Shown: positions 7,782 to 15,627 of the stretch, piece after piece
How positions within the stretch are numbered: the stretch's first letter is position 1
Layout: each line of letters opens with the position of its first letter
DNA from: F22 sp963675625
Lineage (GTDB): Bacteria > Bacteroidota > Bacteroidia > Bacteroidales > Bacteroidaceae
Assembly: GCA_963675625.1 (NCBI GenBank)
Contig: OY776497.1
Coordinates: 1,612,001 to 1,676,000 of the forward strand
Length of the DNA stretch: 64,000 bases
Direction of reading: 5' to 3'
Position numbers and translations under genes: made by a program
Notes under the pieces: generated by a model
What the model saw: only the letters and a program-made list of their open reading frames with translations
What the model was told of the DNA's origin: nothing
Databases searched by the model: none

Positions 7782-8336
7782 ATGTCTAGAATAGGAAAAC
7801 TACCCATTACAATCCCTGCAGGTGTTACTGTAACATTTAAGGATGATGTTGTGACCGTTAAGGGTCCTAAAGGTGAACTTACTCAATATGTTGATCCTTC
7901 TATTAAGGTTGAGATTGAAGATAATCAAGTTAAGTTTACAAGAGATAATGATGAAAAGCAAGTACGTGCATTTCATGGCTTGTATCGTTCTTTGATCAAT
8001 AACATGATTATTGGTGTAACTGAGGCATACAAGAAGGAATTAGAACTTGTCGGTGTTGGTTATCGTGCATCTAATCAAGGTAACTTGATTGAGCTGTCAC
8101 TAGGATATACTCACACTATATTCATTCAACTTCCACCAGAGGTTAAGGTTGAAACAAAGTCTGAAAGAAATAAGAATCCACTTATTATGTTGGAGTCTTG
8201 CGATAAGCAATTGCTTGGTCAGGTTTGTGCAAAGATTCGTTCTTTCCGTAAACCAGAACCTTACAAAGGTAAGGGTATCAAGTTTGTCGGTGAGGAAATT
8301 AGAAGAAAGTCTGGTAAATCGGCATCTGCTAAGTAA
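7782..8336 (+). CDS. rplF: 50S ribosomal protein L6
   Basis: L6 lies near the factor-binding site of the large subunit. The 184-residue protein begins SRIGKLPITIPAGVTV and ends with the conserved EPYKGKGIKFVGEEIRRKSG segment. Two tandem copies of the L6 fold are implied by the length, as usual in the family. Confidence 0.98.
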   Translation: MSRIGKLPITIPAGVTVTFKDDVVTVKGPKGELTQYVDPSIKVEIEDNQVKFTRDNDEKQVRAFHGLYRSLINNMIIGVTEAYKKELELVGVGYRASNQGNLIELSLGYTHTIFIQLPPEVKVETKSERNKNPLIMLESCDKQLLGQVCAKIRSFRKPEPYKGKGIKFVGEEIRRKSGKSASAK

Positions 8337-8357
8337 ACAACGTAAAACAGGATTATT

Positions 8358-8699
8358 ATGATTACGAAATCAGAAAGAAGAACAAAGATAAAATACAGAG
8401 TACGTAATAAAATCTCTGGTACTGCTGCTCGTCCACGTATGACAGTGTTCCGTAGCAACAAACAGATTTACGTACAGGTTATTGATGACCTATCTGGTAA
8501 GACTTTAGCTTCTGCATCTTCTCTTGGTATGGAAACTATGCCAAAGAAGGAACAAGCTGCTAAGGTAGGTGAGATAATTGCAAAGAATGCTCAAGAAGCG
8601 GGTATCACTACTGTAGTGTTTGATCGTAACGGTTATTTGTATCACGGTCGTGTGCAAGAAGTAGCTGATGCGGCTCGCAAAGCTGGTCTTAACTTTTAA
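8358..8699 (+). CDS. rplR: 50S ribosomal protein L18
   Basis: L18 binds 5S rRNA with L5. The 113-residue product shows RPRMTVFRSNKQIYVQVIDD, the VVFDRNGYLYHGRVQEVADA segment and the end motif ARKAGLNF, diagnostic of bacterial L18. It lies between rplF and rpsE in standard order. Confidence 0.98.
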   Translation: MITKSERRTKIKYRVRNKISGTAARPRMTVFRSNKQIYVQVIDDLSGKTLASASSLGMETMPKKEQAAKVGEIIAKNAQEAGITTVVFDRNGYLYHGRVQEVADAARKAGLNF

Positions 8700-8712
8700 A
8701 CTATAGCTGAAA

Positions 8713-9222
8713 ATGAACAATAGAGTTACAAATACTAACGATGTAGAATTGAAGGATAGATTAGTGGCTATCAACCGTGTTACCAAGGTAACAAAAGGTG
8801 GCCGTACCTTCACATTTTCGGCAATTGTTGTTGTTGGAGACGAAAAAGGTCTTATTGGATGGGGCCTTGGTAAAGCTGGAGAAGTAACTGCTGCAATCGC
8901 AAAAGGTGTAGAAGCTGCTAAAAAGAATTTGGTACGAGTGCCAATTCTTAATGGTACAATTCCACATGAACAATATGCTAAATTTGGTGGTGCTTCTGTA
9001 TTCATCAAACCTGCGTCTCATGGTACTGGAGTAGTAGCTGGTGGTGCAATGCGTGCCGTACTTGAAAGTGTAGGTGTAACAGACGTGTTAGCAAAGTCTA
9101 AAGGATCGTCTAACCCACACAATCTTGTGAAGGCAACTATCACTGCGCTTACTGAATTGCGTGATGCACGTACAGTTGCTCAAAACCGCGGTGTAAACCT
9201 TGATAAAGTATTTAACGGATAA
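8713..9222 (+). CDS. rpsE: 30S ribosomal protein S5
   Basis: S5 takes part in decoding fidelity and mRNA unwinding. The 169-residue protein has the double-stranded RNA-binding type N-domain (RLVAINRVTKVTKGGRTFTF) and GTGVVAGGAMRAVLESVGV in the C-domain. The loop around KVTKGGRTF is where spectinomycin resistance maps in other bacteria; nothing unusual is visible here. Confidence 0.98.
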   Translation: MNNRVTNTNDVELKDRLVAINRVTKVTKGGRTFTFSAIVVVGDEKGLIGWGLGKAGEVTAAIAKGVEAAKKNLVRVPILNGTIPHEQYAKFGGASVFIKPASHGTGVVAGGAMRAVLESVGVTDVLAKSKGSSNPHNLVKATITALTELRDARTVAQNRGVNLDKVFNG

Positions 9223-9234
9223 AAGAGAATTCAA

Positions 9235-9411
9235 ATGGCAAAGATAAAGATCAAACAAACAAAGAGCCGTATTCGCGCTCCTAAGGATCAGAAGCGTACA
9301 CTTGATGCTCTTGGCCTTCGTAAGCTGAACAAAATTGTTGAGCATGAGAATACACCTGCTATCATGGGTATGGTGCACAAGGTAAAGCATTTGGTGACCA
9401 TTATCGACTAA
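9235..9411 (+). CDS. rpmD: 50S ribosomal protein L30 (58 residues)
   Basis: This short gene was found by translating the gap between rpsE and rplO. It encodes MAKIKIKQTKSRIRAP at the start, then a single ferredoxin-like L30 domain with LGLRKLNKIVEHENTPA and MVHKVKHLV. The 58-residue length matches bacterial L30. It starts 12 bases after rpsE and fills the expected slot between S5 and L15. Confidence 0.97.
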   Translation: MAKIKIKQTKSRIRAPKDQKRTLDALGLRKLNKIVEHENTPAIMGMVHKVKHLVTIID

Positions 9412-9443
9412 TTAATAATTGAACTAAGTAAAATCATTAAGAT

Positions 9444-9890
9444 ATGGACTTAAGTAATTTGAAACCCGCTGCAGGTTCTACTAAAACTCGTAAGCGAATC
9501 GGTCGTGGTACTGGTTCTGGTTATGGTGGTACTTCTACGCGTGGTCATAAGGGTGCCAAGTCACGTTCTGGTTACTCTAAGAAGTTAGGTTTCGAAGGTG
9601 GTCAGATGCCGCTTCAGCGCCGTCTTCCAAAGTTTGGATTTAAGAACATCAATCGTGTAGAATATAAAGCAATCAATCTTGACGCAGTGCAAGTGATTGC
9701 TGACAAAGGAAACCTTGATAAGGTGTCTCTACAAGATTTCGTCAATGCTGGCGTTATCTCTACAGGTCAGTTGGTGAAAGTGTTAGGAAATGGTGCGCTT
9801 ACTCGCAAGTTAGAAATTGAAGCAAATGCTTTTTCTAAATCTGCAGAAAGTGCTATCGAATCTTTAGGTGGTACTATTGTAAAACTCTAA
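9444..9890 (+). CDS. rplO: 50S ribosomal protein L15
   Basis: L15 is a late assembly protein with a long basic N-terminal extension into 23S rRNA. The 148-residue product has the glycine/arginine-rich region RKRIGRGTGSGYGGTSTRGH, GGQMPLQRRLPKFGF, and a globular C-terminal domain. secY follows after 7 bases, the classical arrangement. Confidence 0.98.
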   Translation: MDLSNLKPAAGSTKTRKRIGRGTGSGYGGTSTRGHKGAKSRSGYSKKLGFEGGQMPLQRRLPKFGFKNINRVEYKAINLDAVQVIADKGNLDKVSLQDFVNAGVISTGQLVKVLGNGALTRKLEIEANAFSKSAESAIESLGGTIVKL

Positions 9891-9897
9891 TATACCA

Positions 9898-11238
9898 ATG
9901 AAAAAAGCTATTGAAACAATTAAAAACATATGGAATATCGAGGATTTGAGAAATCGTATCCTAATTACCGTATTGTTTGTTGCGATTTACCGTTTTGGTT
10001 CATATGTTGCGCTTCCAGGTGTTGATACACAAGCGTTGACAGGTTTACAAAACCAGACCAAAGAAGGTCTACTGAGTCTGTTGAATATGTTCTCAGGTGG
10101 TGCGTTCTCACAAGCATCTATTTTTGCTTTAGGAATCATGCCTTACATTTCAGCATCTATCGTTATCCAACTCTTGGGTATCGCAGTGCCTTACTTCCAG
10201 AAGTTGCAACGCGAGGGAGAGAGTGGACGCACGAAGATTAATCAGTATACACGTCTTTTGACTATTGCAATTCTATTGTTTCAGGCTCCTTCCTATTTGA
10301 TAAATCTGAACAATCAAACTGGTGGTGCAGCTGTAATTGGAGGAGTAAACATCATGTTTATGGTTACTTCAACAATTGTACTTGCCGCTGGTAGTATGTT
10401 TGTACTTTGGCTTGGTGAACGCATTACCGATAAAGGTATTGGAAATGGTATCTCATTCATTATTTTGGTGGGTATCATAGCACGTTTTCCATCTTCAATC
10501 ATTCAAGAATTTACACATCGTGTAACAGACAATGCTGGGGGACTAGTTATGTTCCTTTTTGAAATTGTCTTCTTACTTCTTGTGATTGCAGCAGCAATTA
10601 TGCTGGTTCAAGGTACACGTAAGGTGCCTGTTCAGTATGCAAAGAAAATGGTTGGAAATAAACAGTATGGAGGTGCACGACAGTATATCCCTCTAAAGGT
10701 GAATGCTGCTAACGTGATGCCTATCATCTTTGCACAAGCAATTATGTTCATACCGTTGACTATTATAATGAGTAATAAGGATTTACAGAACAATGCGTTC
10801 TTGAGTTCTTTAACTCAGAGTACGGGATGGGTGTATAATACAGTTTTCGCATTGATGATCATTGTGTTTACATATTTCTATACTGCGATTACAATCAATT
10901 CTAATCAGATGGCTGAAGATATGAAACGTAATAATGGTTTCATACCTGGGGTTAAGCCAGGAAAGCCAACTTCTGATTATCTTGATGAAATCATGTCTCG
11001 CATTACATTGCCAGGATCTATTTTTCTTGCGCTTGTAGCGATACTTCCAGCTTTTGCACAATTCTTTGGCATAACACAAGGTTTTGCACGATTCTTCGGA
11101 GGGACATCTCTACTAATTCTTGTAGGTGTTGTATTGGACACGCTACAACAAGTAGAAAGTCATTTGCTGATGAGACATTATGATGGTTTGATGGCCAATG
11201 GACGTTTAAAAGGGCGTTCAGGTATGTCAGCTTACTAA
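9898..11238 (+). CDS. secY: Protein translocase subunit SecY
   Basis: SecY is the membrane channel of the Sec export pathway. The 446-residue protein has the expected ten hydrophobic segments, starting with one near residues 20-40. It also shows the plug and second-helix region (LGIMPYISASIVIQLL) and the cytosolic loop QREGESGRTKINQYTRLL. The last cytosolic loops contain GFIPGVKPGKPTSDYLD and the end LMANGRLKGRSG. It lies between rplO and map, as in many spc operons. Confidence 0.98.
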   Translation: MKKAIETIKNIWNIEDLRNRILITVLFVAIYRFGSYVALPGVDTQALTGLQNQTKEGLLSLLNMFSGGAFSQASIFALGIMPYISASIVIQLLGIAVPYFQKLQREGESGRTKINQYTRLLTIAILLFQAPSYLINLNNQTGGAAVIGGVNIMFMVTSTIVLAAGSMFVLWLGERITDKGIGNGISFIILVGIIARFPSSIIQEFTHRVTDNAGGLVMFLFEIVFLLLVIAAAIMLVQGTRKVPVQYAKKMVGNKQYGGARQYIPLKVNAANVMPIIFAQAIMFIPLTIIMSNKDLQNNAFLSSLTQSTGWVYNTVFALMIIVFTYFYTAITINSNQMAEDMKRNNGFIPGVKPGKPTSDYLDEIMSRITLPGSIFLALVAILPAFAQFFGITQGFARFFGGTSLLILVGVVLDTLQQVESHLLMRHYDGLMANGRLKGRSGMSAY

Positions 11239-11247
11239 TGTAGGTAA

Positions 11248-12045
11248 ATGATTTATCTCAAAACAGACGATGAGATAGCTCTTCTCAGAGCAAGTAATAT
11301 GTTGGTCAGTAATACTCTGGCTGAATTAGCAACGCATATTCGGCCAGGGGTTACGACTCAACAACTAGATAAAATTGCTGAGACCTTTATTAGAGATCAT
11401 CGAGCAATACCTACCTTTAAAGGATTTCCAAATTCAAAAGGTCCGTCGTTTCCAGCTAGTATTTGTACTTCAGTCAACGATTGTGTGATTCATGGAGTAC
11501 CAAATAATCAACCACTTCAAGAAGGAGATGTTCTTTCAATAGATTGTGGAGTGCTTTTGGACGGTTTTTGTGGTGATTCGGCTTATACATTTTCTGTCGG
11601 CAAAGTTTCTGAAGAAAATGAAAAGATGATGCGAGTTACCAAGGAATCTTTGTATAAGGCTATCGAAATTTCAACGATAGCACATAGGTTAGGTGATATT
11701 GGACATATTATTCAATATTATTGCGAAAATGCTGGATATAGCATTGTACGTGAATTCGTTGGTCATGGTATAGGTCGCGAGATGCATGAAGATCCGCTTG
11801 TACCCAATTATGGTGAGTGCAGAAGTGGGATGCCTCTTAAGCATGGTCTATGTATAGCTATTGAGCCCATGGTTGTCCAAGGAAGTAGAAATATTTATAT
11901 TGATCGAGATTCTTGGAGTGTGAGGACTAAAGATGGACGGACTGGTGTTCACTATGAACACTCCATAGCTATTACGAAAAATGGTCCTCAAATTTTATCG
12001 TCTTTTGAAGTAATTGAAACAGTATTAAAAGATAAACAATATTGA
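11248..12045 (+). CDS. map: Methionine aminopeptidase, type I
   Basis: This enzyme removes the initiator methionine from new proteins in the cytoplasm. The 265-residue product contains the metal and substrate ligands of the family: CVIHGVPN (His), SIDCGV (Asp), GDSAYTF (Asp), FVGHGIGREMHEDP (His), AIEPM (Glu) and YEHS (Glu). There is no N-terminal zinc-finger extension. Its stop is 1 base from infA, so expression is probably coupled. Confidence 0.97.
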   Translation: MIYLKTDDEIALLRASNMLVSNTLAELATHIRPGVTTQQLDKIAETFIRDHRAIPTFKGFPNSKGPSFPASICTSVNDCVIHGVPNNQPLQEGDVLSIDCGVLLDGFCGDSAYTFSVGKVSEENEKMMRVTKESLYKAIEISTIAHRLGDIGHIIQYYCENAGYSIVREFVGHGIGREMHEDPLVPNYGECRSGMPLKHGLCIAIEPMVVQGSRNIYIDRDSWSVRTKDGRTGVHYEHSIAITKNGPQILSSFEVIETVLKDKQY

Positions 12046-12046
12046 T

Positions 12047-12265
12047 ATGGCAAAACAGGCAGCTATTGAACAAGATGGTACTATTGTCGAATCATTGTCC
12101 AATGCAATGTTTCGCGTAGAGCTGGAAAATGGACATCAAATCACAGCTCATATCTCGGGTAAGATGCGTATGCATTACATAAAAATCCTGCCAGGAGATC
12201 GAGTTAGAGTTGAGATGTCACCTTATGATTTATCCAAAGGAAGAATTGTATTTAGATATAAATAA
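12047..12265 (+). CDS. infA: Translation initiation factor IF-1
   Basis: IF-1 blocks the A site during initiation. The 72-residue single OB-fold protein shows the conserved LPNAMFRV-like segment (LSNAMFRVELENGH), HISGKMRMHYIKILPGDRV and the end SKGRIVFRYK. It lies between map and rpmJ. Confidence 0.98.
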   Translation: MAKQAAIEQDGTIVESLSNAMFRVELENGHQITAHISGKMRMHYIKILPGDRVRVEMSPYDLSKGRIVFRYK

Positions 12266-12273
12266 AATAAGAT

Positions 12274-12390
12274 ATGAAAGTAAGAGCATCATTGAAAAAG
12301 CGCACAGCAGAATGTAAAATCGTTCGCCGTAAAGGTCGCTTGTACGTTATCAACAAGAAAAACCCTAAGTTTAAACAACGTCAGGGATAA
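12274..12390 (+). CDS. rpmJ: 50S ribosomal protein L36 (38 residues), zinc-free form
   Basis: Direct translation of the infA-rpsM gap gives a 38-residue protein starting MKVRASLKKRTAECK and ending NPKFKQRQG, the standard L36 ends. Zinc-type L36 uses Cys11, Cys14, Cys27 and His33. Here only the cysteine at position 14 remains, so this is the zinc-independent type. It is a late-binding large-subunit protein. Confidence 0.97.
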   Translation: MKVRASLKKRTAECKIVRRKGRLYVINKKNPKFKQRQG

Positions 12391-12423
12391 TTGTTATCAA
12401 CCGAATAAAAACTAAATTGACAT

Positions 12424-12804
12424 ATGGCTATAAGAATAGTTGGTGTAGATTTGCCTCAAAATAAGAGAGGTGAGATAGCGTTGACCTATATTTTTGGTAT
12501 CGGACGCAGCAGTGCCGCTAACATCCTTGACAAGGCAGGCATTGATAGAGACATTAAAGTTAAGGACTGGACGGATGATCAAGCGGCTAAAATCCGTGAA
12601 ATCATTGGTGCAGAATTTAAAGTAGAGGGTGACCTTCGTTCTGAAGTACAACTAAATATCAAGAGATTGATGGATATCGGTTGTTATAGAGGTGTGCGTC
12701 ATCGTATTGGACTTCCATTGCGTGGTCAAAGCACAAAGAACAATGCTCGTACTCGTAAGGGACGTAAGAAAACAGTTGCAAATAAGAAGAAAGCTACTAA
12801 ATAA
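12424..12804 (+). CDS. rpsM: 30S ribosomal protein S13
   Basis: S13 lies in the head and contacts the P-site tRNA and the large subunit. The 126-residue protein has IRIVGVDLPQNKRGEIALTY at its start, a helix-two-turn-helix region, and the basic tail RGQSTKNNARTRKGRKKTVA. It opens the alpha part of the cluster, 33 bases after rpmJ. Confidence 0.98.
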   Translation: MAIRIVGVDLPQNKRGEIALTYIFGIGRSSAANILDKAGIDRDIKVKDWTDDQAAKIREIIGAEFKVEGDLRSEVQLNIKRLMDIGCYRGVRHRIGLPLRGQSTKNNARTRKGRKKTVANKKKATK

Positions 12805-12813
12805 TAACTAGTT

Positions 12814-13203
12814 ATGGCAAAAAAACAAGCAGCAGCTAAGAAGAGAAATGTAAAAGTAGATGCAGTTGGACAACTTCATGTGCATTCTTCATTTAATAAT
12901 ATCATTGTCTCTCTAGCGAATAGTGAAGGACAAGTAATCTCTTGGTCATCTGCAGGTAAGATGGGTTTTAGAGGTTCTAAAAAGAATACTCCTTATGCAG
13001 CTCAAATGGCTGCACAAGATTGTGCTAAGGTAGCTTACGATCTAGGTCTTCGCAAAGTTAAGGCTTACGTGAAGGGACCTGGTAACGGTCGTGAATCAGC
13101 AATCCGTACTGTACACGGTGCTGGTATTGAGGTTACAGAAATTGTTGATGTAACTCCACTTCCACATAACGGATGTCGTCCTCCAAAACGTCGTCGCGTA
13201 TAA
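12814..13203 (+). CDS. rpsK: 30S ribosomal protein S11
   Basis: S11 forms part of the platform near the E site. The 129-residue product has GQLHVHSSFNNIIVSLANSE, GKMGFRGSKKNTPYAAQMAA and the end DVTPLPHNGCRPPKRRRV, all hallmarks of S11. After it comes the largest internal gap of the operon (114 bases). Confidence 0.98.
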   Translation: MAKKQAAAKKRNVKVDAVGQLHVHSSFNNIIVSLANSEGQVISWSSAGKMGFRGSKKNTPYAAQMAAQDCAKVAYDLGLRKVKAYVKGPGNGRESAIRTVHGAGIEVTEIVDVTPLPHNGCRPPKRRRV

Positions 13204-13317
13204 AATTGTTTTCTTAATTAAAAGACTGTGCTCTATTTTGTACTTGAATTGCATCTTCCTTCTCTGCAATTGCGGCTGCACCAAATATAGCATGGATAAC
13301 AAACTAAATCAAAACAA
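13204..13317 (+). promoter_or_regulatory. 114-base leader between rpsK and rpsD with a hairpin
   Basis: Typical gaps in this operon are 1-56 bases. This one contains a perfect 7-bp inverted repeat (AATTGCA at 13247-13253 and TGCAATT at 13265-13271) around a pyrimidine-rich loop. There is no clear TAnnTTTG promoter and no terminator U tract. S4 autoregulates its operon in other bacteria through RNA structure, so a regulatory leader is possible but unproven. Confidence 0.4.
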
Positions 13318-13923
13318 ATGGCTAGATATACTGGACCAAAAACAAGAATCGCTCGTAAATTCGGTGAGGGAATCTTCGGGCCTGATAAAGTGCTTTCTAA
13401 GAAAAATTATCCTCCTGGTCAGCACGGAAACTCTCGTCGTCGTAAGACTTCTGAGTATGGTGTACAATTGCAAGAGAAGCAAAAAGCAAAGTATACTTAC
13501 GGTGTACTTGAAAAACAATTCCGCAATCTCTTTAAGAAAGCAGCTACTACTCACGGTATTACAGGTGAGGTGCTACTTCAACTTTTAGAGGGTCGTCTAG
13601 ATAACGTTGTATTTCGTTTAGGTCTTGCACCAACTCGTGCAGCTGCACGTCAACTAGTTGCACACCGTCATATTACAGTAGACGGTAAGGTGGTTAATAT
13701 CCCTTCTTTTGCTGTTAAACCAGGTATGATTATTGCAGTTCGTGAAAAGTCAAAATCTCTTGAAGTTATTGATGCAGCGCTTGCTGGTTTTAACCACTCA
13801 AAATACGCTTGGTTAGAGTGGGATCAGAATTCTAAGAGTGGTAAGATTCTTCACGTACCAGAACGTGCAGATATCCCTGAGAATATCAAAGAACAATTAA
13901 TCGTAGAGTTGTACTCTAAATAA
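13318..13923 (+). CDS. rpsD: 30S ribosomal protein S4
   Basis: S4 starts small-subunit assembly and lies at the mRNA entry site. The 201-residue product begins MARYTGPKTRIARKFGEGIF and contains the S4 RNA-binding domain (LEGRLDNVVFRLGLAPTRAA, HRHITVDGKVVNIPSF). It lacks the N-terminal cysteine motif of zinc-binding S4. rpoA follows after 11 bases. Confidence 0.98.
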   Translation: MARYTGPKTRIARKFGEGIFGPDKVLSKKNYPPGQHGNSRRRKTSEYGVQLQEKQKAKYTYGVLEKQFRNLFKKAATTHGITGEVLLQLLEGRLDNVVFRLGLAPTRAAARQLVAHRHITVDGKVVNIPSFAVKPGMIIAVREKSKSLEVIDAALAGFNHSKYAWLEWDQNSKSGKILHVPERADIPENIKEQLIVELYSK

Positions 13924-13934
13924 TAAGTAATTAC

Positions 13935-14927
13935 ATGGCGATATTAGCATTTCAACAACCCGAAAAGGTATTGATGCTGGAGTCTGAACCAAATTTTGGT
14001 AAATTTGAGTTCCGTCCTTTGGAACCTGGCTTTGGTATCACAGTAGGTAATGCTTTGCGTCGCATACTTCTTTCCTCACTTGAGGGATTCGCTATCAACA
14101 CCATCAAGATAGATGGTGTTGAGCACGAATTTGCAACCGTTCCGGGTGTGCGTGAAGATGTGACAAACATTATCCTTAATTTGAAACAAGTACGTTTCAA
14201 ACAAATAGTCGATGAAATCTCTGAGGAGAAAGTCAGCATTACCATCGAAAAGGCTACTAAGTTCACCGCTGCTGATATCAGCAAGTACTTAACTGGCTTT
14301 GAAGTGTTAAACTCTGACCTGGTAATCTGTCATTTAGATAACTCTGCGACTTTGCAGATTGATATTACGATCAACAAGGGCCGTGGTTACGTGCCTGCAG
14401 AAGAGAATCGTGAGTATTGCACCGATGTAAATGTACTACCTATCGATTCTATTTATACCCCAATTCGAAATGTGAAGTATCAGGTTGAGAACTTTCGTGT
14501 AGAGCAAAAAACTGACTATGAAAAGCTTGTGCTTGAAATAAGTACAGATGGCTCTATTAATCCGAAAGACGCTTTGAAGGAAGCAGCCAAGATATTAATT
14601 CATCACTTCATGCTATTTTCTGATGAGAAGATTTCTCTTGAGACAACAAGCATGGATGCTAATGAAGAGTTCGATGAAGAAGTACTTCGTATGCGTCAGA
14701 AGTTACAGCAAAAATTAACTGATTTAGATCTATCAGTTCGTGCGCTTAATTGCTTGAAAGCAGCAGAAGTTGAAACACTAGGTGATCTAGTTCAATTCAA
14801 CAAGAACGACTTGCTTAAGTTCCGTAACTTTGGTAAGAAGTCACTTACTGAGTTGGATGAATTATTGGATGCCCTTGGTCTTCAATTCGGAACTGATATT
14901 TCCAAATATAAATTAGAAAAAGAGTAA
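13935..14927 (+). CDS. rpoA: RNA polymerase alpha subunit
   Basis: Alpha dimerises to start RNA polymerase assembly, and its C-terminal domain contacts DNA and activators. The 330-residue protein has the N-terminal dimerisation domain (residues about 1-230; FEFRPLEPGFGITVGNALRR, LSSLEGFAI). A linker follows, then a C-terminal domain from about 255 with LDLSVRALNCLKAAEVETLG and KFRNFGKKSLTELDELL. It lies between rpsD and rplQ, as usual. Confidence 0.98.
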   Translation: MAILAFQQPEKVLMLESEPNFGKFEFRPLEPGFGITVGNALRRILLSSLEGFAINTIKIDGVEHEFATVPGVREDVTNIILNLKQVRFKQIVDEISEEKVSITIEKATKFTAADISKYLTGFEVLNSDLVICHLDNSATLQIDITINKGRGYVPAEENREYCTDVNVLPIDSIYTPIRNVKYQVENFRVEQKTDYEKLVLEISTDGSINPKDALKEAAKILIHHFMLFSDEKISLETTSMDANEEFDEEVLRMRQKLQQKLTDLDLSVRALNCLKAAEVETLGDLVQFNKNDLLKFRNFGKKSLTELDELLDALGLQFGTDISKYKLEKE

Positions 14928-14930
14928 AAG

Positions 14931-15419
14931 ATGAGACATAATAAAAAATTCAACCATCTAGGTCGTACTGCATCGCACCGTGCAGCTATGCTTTCAAATA
15001 TGGCATGCTCTCTTATTAAGCATAAGCGTATTAATACGACTGTAGCTAAGGCTAAGGCTCTTAAGATGTATGTTGAGCCACTTCTTACAAAGACAAAGCA
15101 GGATACTACTGCCAATCGTCGAATAGTATTCAGCTATCTTCAAGATAAGGAAGTTGTTACTGAACTTTTCCGTGAAGTAGCAGTTAAGATCGCAAATCGT
15201 CCAGGTGGGTACACACGTATCATTAAAACTGGTAATCGTTTAGGTGACAATGCTGAGATGTGTTTTATCGAGTTGGTCGACTATAACGAAAATATGGCTA
15301 AGGCAGTAGAAGCTAAGAAAACTCGCCGTGGTCGTCGTAAAAAGTCTGAAGAATCAACTGTAGATACGCCAGAAAATCAGGAAGCTTCTAACGAAGTAGA
15401 AGAAGTTGCAGGCGAGTAA
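14931..15419 (+). CDS. rplQ: 50S ribosomal protein L17 with C-terminal extension
   Basis: L17 lies near the tunnel exit. The first about 125 residues match the family (MRHNKKFNHLGRTASHRAAM, ANRPGGYTRIIKTGNRLGDN, AEMCFIELVDYN). A further 35 or so residues add a basic stretch (KKTRRGRRKK) and then an acidic, probably disordered tail. E. coli L17 is 127 residues, so the 162-residue length is an extension. It is the last gene of the unit, 31 bases before the terminator. Confidence 0.97.
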   Translation: MRHNKKFNHLGRTASHRAAMLSNMACSLIKHKRINTTVAKAKALKMYVEPLLTKTKQDTTANRRIVFSYLQDKEVVTELFREVAVKIANRPGGYTRIIKTGNRLGDNAEMCFIELVDYNENMAKAVEAKKTRRGRRKKSEESTVDTPENQEASNEVEEVAGE

Positions 15420-15449
15420 TTTTTATTTACCTGTACGATACAATATTAA

Positions 15450-15481
15450 GGGAAGATACTATTGGTGTCTTCCCTTTTTTA
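15450..15481 (+). terminator. Terminator of the ribosomal protein operon
   Basis: GGGAAGATA pairs with TGTCTTCCC (9 bp, one G-U) around a short loop and is followed at once by six T residues. It ends the transcription unit that runs from before the window through rplQ. Confidence 0.9.
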
Positions 15482-15505
15482 TTAATACAGTTTTTTAAAA
15501 TGTTC

Positions 15506-15537
15506 TTAGGACAATTGCTGATTTATCCCTATCTTTG
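15506..15537 (+). promoter_or_regulatory. Promoter for the sppA operon
   Basis: TATCTTTG (15530-15537) matches the Bacteroidetes -7 element TAnnTTTG exactly. A weak -33 (TTAG, 15506-15509) lies 20 bases upstream. The site is about 90 bases before sppA and directly after the ribosomal terminator. Confidence 0.6.
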
Positions 15538-15627
15538 TTTCACGGTGAAATGGTTTTCAATTCAGTGTACATAGAGCTATTTCATTGTTGATCCAAAATT
15601 ATTAATCTAGTTCTAACTATTCCCTTT

